This document shows, piece after piece, positions 25,863 through 34,167 of a DNA stretch of 64,000 nt. The DNA is from Nonomuraea guangzhouensis (GTDB lineage Bacteria > Actinomycetota > Actinomycetes > Streptosporangiales > Streptosporangiaceae). The notes beneath the pieces are model-generated. The model saw only the letters and a program-made list of their open reading frames with translations. It was not told the origin of the DNA and made no database searches. Each line of letters starts with the position of its first letter. Within the stretch, counting starts at the first letter, position 1. The position numbers and the translations under genes were made by a program. Location: positions 310,001 to 374,000 of the forward strand of contig NZ_JAHKRM010000009.1 of NCBI RefSeq assembly GCF_019396345.1, read 5' to 3'.

Positions 25863-26800
25863 CGGACACGCACCTTCGGGTTGAGCCAGCCGTACGCGAT
25901 GTCCAGCAGCAGGTTGACCAGCACCACCACGGCGACGGTCACGGTGACCGTGCCGAGCAGGACGGGCAGATCGCCCTGGGTCGTGGCCGAGTTGGCCAGC
26001 GAACCGATCCCCGGCAGCCCGAACACCTTCTCCACGACCACCGCTCCCCCGATGAGGCCGATGAACTGCAGGGCGAGGACGGTCAGCGCGGGCGGGGCGG
26101 CATTGCGCAACGCGTGCCGGAACACCACGCTGCCCCTGCCGAGGCCTCTGCTGCGCAGCGTCCGTACGAAGTCGCTCTGGAGCACGTCGATCAGCGAGCC
26201 GCGTACCTGCATGGCCGTCGCCGCGGTCGCCGCGATCGCCAGGGAGAGCGCGGGCAGGGTGATCGAGCTCAGCCATTCCGCCGCGGATCGGGTCGGTGCG
26301 ACGTATCCCGTCGCGGGCAGCAACCGCAGCTTGACGGCCACGACCACGGCGAGCACCAGCGCGATCAGGAAACTCGGCAGCGCCGTGCCGAGTACCGCGC
26401 CGATCTGGAGGATCCGGTCGATCCAGCCGCCTCGAAGCGCCGCCGTCGCGCCGAGGGCGACGCTGACGACCGCCGAGAGCAGCAGTCCGGCGATGACGAT
26501 GGACATGGTGACCGGGAGCGTGGTCGCGAGGGACTGGCCGACGGAAGCACCGGTGAACCAGGATCGTCCCAGGTCACCTCGTACGGCGTCGCCGAGCCAG
26601 CGCCCGTACTGGACTATCAGTGGCTGGTCGAGTCCCAGCTCGTGGGCTTTGGCGGTGACCTGCGCCCGGGTGGCGGTCTCGCCCACGATGTTGCGCGCCA
26701 CCTCGGTGCCGGCCAGGCTCAGCAGCCCGAATGTGCCCGTGGCCACGACGAACACCATGACCACTCCAGCGACCAGGCGCCGGAGCAAGAACAGAGCCAT
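25859..26800 (-). CDS. ABC transporter permease (DppB type)
   Basis: 313-aa inner-membrane permease with a first helix at residues 9-30, about six helices in all, and the EAA motif FVRTLRSRGLGRGSVVFRHALRN near residue 205. It forms the channel with the DppC half of the fusion protein. GGAAGG lies eight bases before the ATG. Its stop overlaps the fusion gene by four bases, giving strict stoichiometric coupling. Confidence 0.9.
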   Translation of the reverse strand: MALFLLRRLVAGVVMVFVVATGTFGLLSLAGTEVARNIVGETATRAQVTAKAHELGLDQPLIVQYGRWLGDAVRGDLGRSWFTGASVGQSLATTLPVTMSIVIAGLLLSAVVSVALGATAALRGGWIDRILQIGAVLGTALPSFLIALVLAVVVAVKLRLLPATGYVAPTRSAAEWLSSITLPALSLAIAATAATAMQVRGSLIDVLQSDFVRTLRSRGLGRGSVVFRHALRNAAPPALTVLALQFIGLIGGAVVVEKVFGLPGIGSLANSATTQGDLPVLLGTVTVTVAVVVLVNLLLDIAYGWLNPKVRVR

Positions 26801-26826
26801 TGTGCGTTCCTTCCCGCCGCCGTCCG

Positions 26827-28355
26827 CTACTGGGCGGGCTTGAAGTTGTAGATCGGCGGATACTGGAAGCCCGGCTGCGGCGTCACCGTCACGTCCTTCG
26901 TGGTCGCGTAGACGTACCGGATGACGTCCCAGGGCGCGTGCCACGCCTGGTCGACGACGTAGGCGTTGAGCTGCTTCATCAGGGCCGCCCGCGGCGCCCC
27001 GGTCGCCGACTCGATCCGCGAGACGAGGGCGTCGACCTTGGGATCCTCATACTTGGCCGGATTCCATGTCGCGTCCTTCTTCAGCTGCAGCTGAACCGTT
27101 CCCCAGTCGCTCGGGGCACCGAGCTTGAAGAACGACATCGGGTACTTGCCGGACAGCATGGTGGTGAAGATCTGGTTGGTGGGCAGGTTCTGCAGCGTGA
27201 CCTTGACCCCGATGTTCTGCAGCGCCTGGGTCAGCGCCGCCTGCTGCTGAGGGAAGAGGGACGCCATGTCCGGCATGGTGACCGAGAAGCCGTCCGGGTA
27301 ACGGCCTCCGCCAGAAGCTGCTTCGCCTTCGCCGGATCGTAGGGATATCTGTCGTCCAGGGACGCGTCGTACGCCGGCTGATCCGGGTCGAAGACCTGCG
27401 TGGTGGCCTTGCCCAGGCCCAGCTTCACGGTCTTGACGATGCTCTGCCTGTCGAAGGCGTGGTTCAGCGCCTGGCGGACCTTGACGTTGCCCAGCGCGGG
27501 CACCTTCTTACCGGCACGGTCCCAGATGAACAGGCCTTCGATGTCACCGGAGGAGTAGACGACGGTCTTCATCCCGGCGTCCTGGACGGTCTTCACCCTC
27601 TGGGGGCTGACCAGGGTGCCGTTGATCTGGCCCGCGAGCAGGGCGTTGGTCCTCGCCGTCGGGTCAGGAAGCAGTTTGATGACGATGGTGTCGTAGGGGA
27701 AGGCCCGGGCGTTCCAGTAGCCGGGGTAGCGCACGTAGGTGTACTGCTGGCCGGCGATGGTCGCCGAGGTGTCCAGCCGGTACGGGCCTGAGCCGATCGG
27801 GGTCTGCGGGTCCGTCAGCGCCTTGGGGCCGGCGATCATCCCGGAGACCTGGCCCAGCGCGGGGAGCAGCGAGGGGCTGGGGTGGTCGAGCTTGATGGCG
27901 ACCGTGGTGTCGTCCACGGCCTCGACTCCCGCGATGTCCGCCAACTGCGCGGCGGCCGTGTCCGCCCCGCCTTTGGTGTGCAGGAGGTTGTCCTTCACCA
28001 CCTGAGCGGTGACCGCGGTGCCGTCGGTGAACTTCAGGCCCGGGCGGAGCTTGAGGGTCAGCGTGGTCTGCTTGCCGTCGTAGCTCCACGACTGAGCCAT
28101 GTTCGGGGCCGGGGCGCCTTGAGCGTCGAGGCGGATCAGTGTGTCGTAGACCGGCTGATAGTAGTAGGCCTCCGGGCCGATGCTGGCCTTGGCCAGGTCC
28201 CACGGCTTGGCCGGCACCGATTGGGCGAGCGTGAGCACGCTGCCCGTTCCGCTCGTTCCGCTCGTTCCGCCGGACGCGGACGCTCCCCCGCTTCCGCAGG
28301 CCGCCGCGCCGAACATCAGAATTCCCGCTCCTATGAGCGTTGCTGTCTTGTGCAT
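26827..28355 (-). pseudogene. ABC transporter substrate-binding lipoprotein (SBP_bac_5), single frameshift
   Basis: An SBP_bac_5 (DppA/OppA-type) binding protein of normal total length (about 508 aa) split by a frameshift. The first frame starts with a lipoprotein signal (GAAAC, Cys20) and runs to YDPAKAKQLLAEA. The expected GYPDGFSVTMPDM continues in the next frame and carries on to FQYPPIYNFKPAQ. Restoring one G in GCC-GTTAC (near 27302) would join the frames as AEAGYPDGF. This may be a real inactivating deletion or a sequencing slip; the rest of the importer is intact. Confidence 0.8.
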
Positions 28356-28410
28356 GGCTTCTCCACTGGTTCCTTCTCCCCCGCTCCTCCTGCTCTGGTC
28401 GCAGGAACTT

Positions 28411-29298
28411 TTACGTATGCGCGGCAGCCCATGCTCCGCACAGCCGGACGCTGTCCTCCGGCGTCGCCTGGGCGCCGCGGTCGACCTCGACGATCAGCCA
28501 GCCGTCGAAGTCCTCCGGCAGCGCCCGCAGGAAACCGTCGACGTCCGCGTCGCCCTGGCCCGGTTCGGACCACAGGCCGGCCAGGACGGTCCTGCGGTAG
28601 TCCCAGCCCTCGCTCCTGGCCTGTTCGGCGATCGTCAGCCGGAGGTCCTTGATGTGGACGCTCGCCACCCGGTCGGCGTAGTCGCGGACGAGCTGCGCCG
28701 CATCCGCGCCGGCCCAGGCCAGGTGGCCCATGTCCGGGCCGAAGGCGAGCAGCGAGGCGTCCACGGTGTCCAGGACGAACCGGGTCTCCTCCTCTGTCTC
28801 GGCCCAGGTGCCCACGTGCGGGTGAAAGGCCGGAATGATCCCGCCGGCCCTGATGACGCCGGCCACCTCGGCCAGCAGGTCCCGCACCCGTTCCAGACGG
28901 TCTTGGTCGGCCAGGTGACCGACGGCCGGCCGGGCCACGCGTGGCGCGTCCTTGGCCATGCCCATGGCCAGGAACATCGTCGGCACGCCCAGCACCGCGT
29001 GTTGCTCGGCCGCTCGGGCGGCGCTCTCCATCGCCTGCGCCTTCTCGGTCGCGTCGTCGCTGAGCCGTACCGGGAGGTACCCCGGCGCGGCGCTCAGCCC
29101 GTGATCGGCGAGCGCCTTCGCGTAGTCCTCGACCGTCACGCCGGCGGGCACGGAGCTGTGCACGGCCGTGAGTCCGGCCTCACGGATCGTCCGCAGCTGC
29201 TCCGCCAACGGTGGCGCGAGCGAAGGGTCGATCCAGCCATCAGGACTGGCCACCCACTGCAGGGGGTTGATGGCGATGCGATTTCGGCTGATCTTCAT
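28411..29298 (-). CDS. Sugar phosphate isomerase/epimerase-like TIM barrel protein
   Basis: 295-aa AP_endonuc_2 superfamily protein. Metal-binding elements of the barrel are visible: PAFHPHVGTW near residue 165, FGPDMGHLAWAG near 193, VASVHIKD near 217 and IVEVDRG near 274. Relatives isomerise or epimerise sugars, inosose or hydroxypyruvate; the substrate is not assignable. It is 12 bases after the amidohydrolase gene and 55 before the binding-protein gene, so amidohydrolase, isomerase and importer form one minus-strand unit. Confidence 0.8.
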   Translation of the reverse strand: MKISRNRIAINPLQWVASPDGWIDPSLAPPLAEQLRTIREAGLTAVHSSVPAGVTVEDYAKALADHGLSAAPGYLPVRLSDDATEKAQAMESAARAAEQHAVLGVPTMFLAMGMAKDAPRVARPAVGHLADQDRLERVRDLLAEVAGVIRAGGIIPAFHPHVGTWAETEEETRFVLDTVDASLLAFGPDMGHLAWAGADAAQLVRDYADRVASVHIKDLRLTIAEQARSEGWDYRRTVLAGLWSEPGQGDADVDGFLRALPEDFDGWLIVEVDRGAQATPEDSVRLCGAWAAAHT

Positions 29299-29310
29299 AT
29301 CTGGTCCTTT

Positions 29311-30549
29311 TCAGAGCAGGTTCTTGCGTACGACTCCGGCCTGAGCGACCAGGACGACGCTCTGCGGACGGCCGAGGAGGGAGATGTCGGCGAGCGGGTC
29401 GCCGGCCACGACGACGAGATCGGCGATCTTGCCTGCCTCGACGGTGCCGAGGGTGTCGGCGAGGCCGAGCAGCTCCGCCGAGGTGCGGGTGCCGGCGACG
29501 ATGGCCGCCATCGGCTCCATGCCGAGTTCGACGAGGTAGGACAGCTCTCGCAGGTTGAACCCATGGGGTGTCACTCCCGCGTCGGTACCTACGGCGATCT
29601 TGACGCCATGGGAGATGGCGCGGGCGATGTTCTCCTTGGTCACGCCCGCCCAGCGGGACTTCTTGCGATAGTGATATTCGGGCATGGCGGCCGGGTCGAG
29701 CGGCCGGAACGCGGTCGCCAGGGTCGGCACCAGAAACGCGTCCTGCTGACGGGCGAGGTCGCACAGCTCATCGGTGATGCCGTAGGCGTGCTCGACGCTG
29801 GTGACTCCGCTGAGCAGAGCGTTGCGGATTCCGGCGGCTCCCTGCGCGTGGGCTGCGACCTTGCGGCCACGATGCCGGCGACCCTCGGTGACCGCCGCCC
29901 GCATCTCCTCTATGGTCAGCCCCTCGTCGTCCGGATCGTCGTGTGGGCTGCCCATGCCCCCGGTGGCGCACACCTTGATCACATCGGCGCCGTCCCGGAG
30001 CATCCTGCGAGCGGCCACGCGTACTTGATCAGGGGTGTCGGCGAGCTCGGTGAGCCAGGGAGCGGCGTTGATCCCGCTGGGTAGCGAGCAGTCCGCGTGG
30101 CCGCCGGTATGCCCGATGACCTTGACGGCGACCTGCAGGCGAGGTCCTTCGATGAGGCCTTGCTCGATGGCCGTACGGAAGCCGGCGGGGGTGCCGCCCA
30201 GATCGCGGACGGTGGTGACTCCCGCGTGCAGGGTCTCGCGCAGCCGACCGGCGGTGGCGAAGACGTCCACCACCGGGTCGGCGCCGAGCCCTTCGGTCAG
30301 CCGGCGGCCGGGCGTCATGGCCATGTGGACGTGACAGTCGAAGAACCCTGGCAGCAGGGTGTGCCCGGTCACGTCGATCACGACCGCCTCGGAGGTGGCC
30401 GGTGCCTCGGCGGCCGAGCCGGCGTAGCTGATCCGGCCGTGCTCATCGGTGATGACCGTGGCGTTCGGAACGGGCGGGGCGCCGGAGCCGTCGATGAGCA
30501 CGGCGCCTTCGAACCGCAGGGAGGTGTCGCAGGCCGGAGCCCAGGTCAT
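29311..30549 (-). CDS. Amidohydrolase family protein (imidazolonepropionase/prolidase-like)
   Basis: 412-aa metal-dependent hydrolase. Metal ligands are visible: H73 and H75 (CHVHM), a candidate bridging lysine in VIKVCATGG near 190, histidines in VAAHAQG and SVEHAYG, and the catalytic Asp in VGTDAGVTPHG near 323. ATG 30549 has a GGAG upstream; the frame extends much further 5' but runs antisense into the Lrp gene. With the peptide-type importer it could hydrolyse an imported peptide, hydantoin or amide. Divergent from the Lrp-type regulator. Confidence 0.87.
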   Translation of the reverse strand: MTWAPACDTSLRFEGAVLIDGSGAPPVPNATVITDEHGRISYAGSAAEAPATSEAVVIDVTGHTLLPGFFDCHVHMAMTPGRRLTEGLGADPVVDVFATAGRLRETLHAGVTTVRDLGGTPAGFRTAIEQGLIEGPRLQVAVKVIGHTGGHADCSLPSGINAAPWLTELADTPDQVRVAARRMLRDGADVIKVCATGGMGSPHDDPDDEGLTIEEMRAAVTEGRRHRGRKVAAHAQGAAGIRNALLSGVTSVEHAYGITDELCDLARQQDAFLVPTLATAFRPLDPAAMPEYHYRKKSRWAGVTKENIARAISHGVKIAVGTDAGVTPHGFNLRELSYLVELGMEPMAAIVAGTRTSAELLGLADTLGTVEAGKIADLVVVAGDPLADISLLGRPQSVVLVAQAGVVRKNLL

Positions 30550-30616
30550 TGGCTGTCTCCAGGGGTGAGTTCGCGCCGGTGGTGTGGAGCCCTTAGGCCG
30601 GTAGTCTCGGTACGAC

Positions 30617-30642
30617 ATTCGCCGAACTCCGGGAATTCGCCG
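30617..30642. promoter_or_regulatory. Repeated ATTCGCCG boxes between amidohydrolase and Lrp genes
   Basis: ATTCGCCG occurs at 30617-30624 and 30635-30642, 18 bp apart, followed by a related ATGCCGGATT near 30667. They lie between the divergent genes and could be Lrp binding sites. The 18-base period is not quite two helical turns. Confidence 0.4.
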
Positions 30643-30706
30643 GATTTTTTCACCACGGTCGGCTGAATGCCGGATTACGCCCAACCTTGAGATGCAGGGA
30701 TATGAC

Positions 30707-31744
30707 ATGGCCGACCGGCCAGATTCCGCCGCGCAGCTGCCCGACGAACTCGACCTGGCGATCGTCAACGCCCTGCAGATCCACCCCCGCGCCCCATGGT
30801 CGCTCGTCGGCGAGGTCCTGCAGGTCGACCCGGCCACGGCGTCACGACGCTGGCGCCGGATGCGGTCCGGCAGCCAGGCCTGGGTCACCGGCTTCCTCAC
30901 CAACGGGTTCACGCAGGAATGCGGGGCGATCCTGGAGATCAACTGCCATCCAGGACGCGTCGTCGAGGTCGCCGAGACCCTGGCGGCGGATCCGCAGGCG
31001 TACGGCATCAAGCTCATGAGCGGACGCCGGGACCTGGTCGCGTTGGTCGTGGCGCGGAACCTGGAAGATCTCTCGCACTACCTGCTGGAACGCCCCGGCC
31101 GGCTACCTGGCGTGGCGCGCATGGGCAGCTACCTGATGGTCGGTGACGCACGGGCCAGCAGCCGCTGGCGGCTGCGCAACCTGGAGCCCGCCGCGGCGGC
31201 CCGCCTCAGCGAGGCGGCGCGCCCGCGACCGGCCCCGCCCCTCGCGCTGCGAGAGGTGGACCATGCCCTGGCCGGCGCGCTGGCCAGGGACGGCAGGTTG
31301 GGCCTGGCCGAACTCGCCGCGGAGATCGGCACCAGCCTTGCCACCGCACGCCGCCGGATGAACGCGCTGCTGGGCAGCGGACAGTTGACACTGCGCTGCG
31401 ACATGGCGCGGACGCTGTCGGGCTGGCCGGTCACCGCCTGCTTCTGGGCGCGGGTGCCGATGGACTCCCTGGCCGAGACGAACAAGGAACTGGCCGCGAT
31501 CCCCGAGGTCCGCGTCGCCTTTCTCACCGCCGGGCCACAGAACCTGTATCTGGAGGCGTGGTTGCGTACCACGTCGGACGTGGTGCGCTTCGAGGAGCGG
31601 CTCACCGCCCGGCTGCCCCGCATGGCGGTCGACGACCGCGCCATCACCCTGCGCGTCATCAAGCACAGCGGACGGATCCTCGACGCGGCGGGCCGGTGCG
31701 TGAACACCGTTCCCCCGTTCTCGGCGATGCCCCAGCACCGCTGA
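30707..31744 (+). CDS. Lrp/AsnC-family regulator with tandem helix-turn-helix domains
   Basis: 345-aa protein with two AsnC-type winged-helix units, residues 10-60 (LDLAIVNALQIHPRAPWSLVGEVLQVDPATASRRWRRM) and about 185-235, each followed by a RAM-like alpha/beta segment. Such double Lrp proteins are common in actinomycetes and sense amino acids or small amides. ATG 30707 has AGGGA six bases upstream; an ATG five codons earlier lacks one. Divergent from the amidohydrolase-isomerase-importer unit, which it probably controls. Confidence 0.88.
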   Translation: MADRPDSAAQLPDELDLAIVNALQIHPRAPWSLVGEVLQVDPATASRRWRRMRSGSQAWVTGFLTNGFTQECGAILEINCHPGRVVEVAETLAADPQAYGIKLMSGRRDLVALVVARNLEDLSHYLLERPGRLPGVARMGSYLMVGDARASSRWRLRNLEPAAAARLSEAARPRPAPPLALREVDHALAGALARDGRLGLAELAAEIGTSLATARRRMNALLGSGQLTLRCDMARTLSGWPVTACFWARVPMDSLAETNKELAAIPEVRVAFLTAGPQNLYLEAWLRTTSDVVRFEERLTARLPRMAVDDRAITLRVIKHSGRILDAAGRCVNTVPPFSAMPQHR

Positions 31745-31794
31745 TCCGCGCCGATGCGAAATTCGCGTGCGCCATGAATGCGGCCAGGTGTTAC

Positions 31795-32412
31795 ATGGAT
31801 CAGATGATCGACGAACCGCTGGACCGACTCCGCGCCGCCGCCCGACGCACCCGCGAACTGGCCCTGAACCGGCCGAGCACCGGGCTGAGCCACCAGGACG
31901 CCGACGTCGTCGGCACGATCGGCACGGACGATGCCATCGGGTTCGACCCGTTCCCGCTGCTCGAAGCCCTCCATCGCAGCGGCGTCCGGGTCGTGGTGAT
32001 CGGGCAGGTCGCCGGCATCATGCATGGATCCACGGAGCTGACCGGCGACCTGGACCTGCTCTGGGATGGCACCCCGGCGCACGCCCCGGCCCTGGCGGCC
32101 GCGTTCACCTCCGCCGACGCCCAGCTGATCGATGACAAGGGCAACCCCGTACCGAATCACCCGGGTTCCTTCCTCCGCCCTAAAGCGCAGTTCACCTCGC
32201 CCGGGGCCAGTGGCGACTGCTGCACCCCGGCGCTCCCCTGGGGCGACCTTCAGGTCCAGGAGTTCCTCGACCACGCGATCACCGCGGTCGACCCGGGCGG
32301 CCTGGAAGTCCACTACGTCTCCCGGCAGGACCTCATCCGGATGCGTCGCGCCCTGGGCCGCCCCAAGGACCTCCGGCGAGCAGACGAACTGGACTCCCAG
32401 CTCCCCGCTTGA
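31795..32412 (+). CDS. Nucleotidyltransferase-fold protein
   Basis: 205-aa protein with a minimal nucleotidyltransferase core: VVVIGQVAGIMHGSTELTGDLDLLW near residue 65, i.e. a helix and loop followed by the D-x-D metal pair. The family is often found as the NTase half of toxin-antitoxin or abortive-infection modules, but no HEPN or AbiEi partner is adjacent. ATG 31795 has AGGTG four bases upstream; ATG 31774 is an alternative. It lies 50 bases downstream of the Lrp gene and just before the HEAT/MerR pair. Confidence 0.6.
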   Translation: MDQMIDEPLDRLRAAARRTRELALNRPSTGLSHQDADVVGTIGTDDAIGFDPFPLLEALHRSGVRVVVIGQVAGIMHGSTELTGDLDLLWDGTPAHAPALAAAFTSADAQLIDDKGNPVPNHPGSFLRPKAQFTSPGASGDCCTPALPWGDLQVQEFLDHAITAVDPGGLEVHYVSRQDLIRMRRALGRPKDLRRADELDSQLPA

Positions 32413-32432
32413 CCTTGACACGGTGACAAGGT
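32412..32432 (+). promoter_or_regulatory. MerR-type promoter/operator for the HEAT gene pair
   Basis: ACCTTG and CAAGGT form a perfect 6-bp inverted repeat separated by nine bases, the classic MerR-family operator layout. A -35 TTGACA (32415-32420) is embedded in it, as expected for MerR promoters with an over-long spacer. No strong -10 is obvious. The MerR-HEAT protein encoded 0.7 kb downstream is the likely ligand. Confidence 0.65.
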
Positions 32433-32446
32433 CTTCACTGTCGACC

Positions 32447-33109
32447 ATGCAGAGCAAAGACATGGATACGGTTCGAGCTTTTCAGGCGCTGGAGGACAGC
32501 AGCTCGTCGGTACGGCTGCGGGCGGCGATGGCGGTCGGTACGACCCCTGACCCGCGGTTCATCGACAAGCTCATCGAACGTTGCGCGATCGAACCCGCGT
32601 TCCATGTGCGCGATATGCTGACGTGGGCACTCACCCGGCACGCGGCATCCATGACGGTTCCGGAGCTGCTCAAGGAACTCCGCTCGGAGCATGCGCAGGC
32701 ACGTAGTCAGGCGTTGCACACGCTGTCCAAGATCGGGGATCGGCGAGCGTGGCCGGCGATCACCCGGGCGCTTCTGTGCGACGCCGACGACGAGGTGGCG
32801 CGGAGCGCTTGGCGGACGGCGGTCGTGCTCGTACCCGAAGGTGAAGAACCCGCCTTGGCTGCGGTGCTGTCGACACAGCTCGGGCGCGGCGAACGCGAGA
32901 CGCAGCTGAGCCTCAGCCGGGCGATGGTCGCGCTCGGTGAGGTGATCGTGCCCACGCTGAGCGTGGCGATGACGGATCTCGACCCGCGCGTGCGCGCCCA
33001 CGCGATCGCCACGGAACGGCTGTTGCACGACCCGGATGCCGGATTCGAGTTCGCGATCGAGGAGGCCAAGCGCGTCGTGGCCCTCGGCGGCACCGGCAAG
33101 GAGGAGTGA
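32447..33109 (+). CDS. HEAT-repeat protein
   Basis: 220-aa all-helical protein with about five HEAT-like repeats, e.g. VRLRAAMAVG, ALHTLSKIGDRRAWPAITRALLCDADDEV and VRAHAIATERLL. No catalytic motif, signal peptide or membrane segment. The start may be ATG 32447 or ATG 32462; given the operator position the latter fits a short or leaderless transcript better. It is followed after six bases by a MerR regulator that itself carries HEAT repeats, so the two may dimerise through them. Confidence 0.78.
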   Translation: MQSKDMDTVRAFQALEDSSSSVRLRAAMAVGTTPDPRFIDKLIERCAIEPAFHVRDMLTWALTRHAASMTVPELLKELRSEHAQARSQALHTLSKIGDRRAWPAITRALLCDADDEVARSAWRTAVVLVPEGEEPALAAVLSTQLGRGERETQLSLSRAMVALGEVIVPTLSVAMTDLDPRVRAHAIATERLLHDPDAGFEFAIEEAKRVVALGGTGKEE

Positions 33110-33115
33110 TGGGCA

Positions 33116-34120
33116 GTGTTGATCGGTGATGTGGCCCGACGGTCCGGGGTCAGCGCCCGCATGCTCCGGCATTACGACGCGCTCGGCCTGGTGCGACCGA
33201 CGGGCCGTACCCACGCCGGCTATCGGGAGTACTCCAGCGAGGACATCCAGCGGATCTTCCAGATCGAGAGTCTGCGGTCCTTGGGGCTGTCGCTGCGTGA
33301 CGTCGGGCGCGCGCTCGATGATCCCGGCTTCACGCCCTCGGAGCTCGTCGACGACCTCATCCGCCAGACGCGAGAACGCATCGCGGCTGAGACGGAGCTG
33401 CTCACGCGACTGCGCCGGATCGACGCCGTGGAACCCGGCGGCTGGGAGGACGTCCTCCAGATCGTCGCGCTCCTTCAGGCGTTGGGGTCGAAGAGCGCCG
33501 ACAAACGCCAGCGCGCGGCCTTGTCCTCGGTCGGGGAGGCTCCGATGCCGGTGGAAGCACTGGTCGAGGCGGTGCTGAGCGAGACGGACCCGAACGTCGC
33601 CGGAGCCCTTCGATGGGCTTTGGCGCAATCGGGCGATGACGGGTTCGCGCTGCTGGCGGAGGGCCTCGGCTCACCAACGGCCGAGGTGCGCAAACGTGCC
33701 GTTCAAGCCATCGCCGAGATTCCGAACGGTGCGGCGACCACCCTGCTGCAGGACGCCCTCACGAACCCCGACACCGTGGTCCGCAGGTACGCGGCTCTGG
33801 AACTCGGGGCCCGTGGAGTGGCCGACGCGATCCCGACGCTCATCGATATCGTCGTCGAGGGAACGAATGACGTCGATGCCGCCGACGCCCTGAGCGCGCT
33901 GGCGAGTCGTCCCGCGTTGGCGGATCACATCGCTACCGGGCTCGTTGATCGTCTCACCCACGCCGGCGTTGAATCGTCCGCACGTCGACGGCTGACGCAG
34001 GCGCTCGCGGACATCCCGGGAACCAGGGCGTCACGGGCCCTCGCGGATCTGTCACATGACGAAGACCGTGCCGTGGCGCTCACCGCGACCTACATTCTCG
34101 GGATCCGCGACGCACGATGA
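33116..34120 (+). CDS. MerR-family regulator fused to HEAT repeats
   Basis: 334-aa fusion. Residues 1-70 are a MerR winged helix (LIGDVARRSGVSARMLRHYDALGLVRPTGRTHAGYREY), then a coiled dimerisation helix to about 110. Residues 125-334 consist of HEAT-like repeats such as TAEVRKRAVQAIAEI, TVVRRYAALELGARGVADAIPTLIDIV and RRRLTQALADI instead of a small-molecule pocket. GTG start with GGAGGAG upstream. The architecture suggests sensing of a protein or peptide, possibly the HEAT protein encoded just before it. Confidence 0.85.
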   Translation: MLIGDVARRSGVSARMLRHYDALGLVRPTGRTHAGYREYSSEDIQRIFQIESLRSLGLSLRDVGRALDDPGFTPSELVDDLIRQTRERIAAETELLTRLRRIDAVEPGGWEDVLQIVALLQALGSKSADKRQRAALSSVGEAPMPVEALVEAVLSETDPNVAGALRWALAQSGDDGFALLAEGLGSPTAEVRKRAVQAIAEIPNGAATTLLQDALTNPDTVVRRYAALELGARGVADAIPTLIDIVVEGTNDVDAADALSALASRPALADHIATGLVDRLTHAGVESSARRRLTQALADIPGTRASRALADLSHDEDRAVALTATYILGIRDAR

Positions 34121-34167
34121 CAGATCTTTCCTGCGCGGGCTTGGGCGGACGGCAGTGCGACGAGCGG

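Noticed and set aside
24180..26851. Very long plus-strand open frames opposite the ABC transporter genes
   Set aside because: Antisense shadows of the high-GC transporter genes; low-complexity His/Arg/Gly-rich translations without domains.
31795..32412. Toxin half of an AbiE/MNT-HEPN toxin-antitoxin system
   Set aside because: The nucleotidyltransferase-like core is present but no partner antitoxin or HEPN gene is adjacent; the following HEAT gene has its own promoter.
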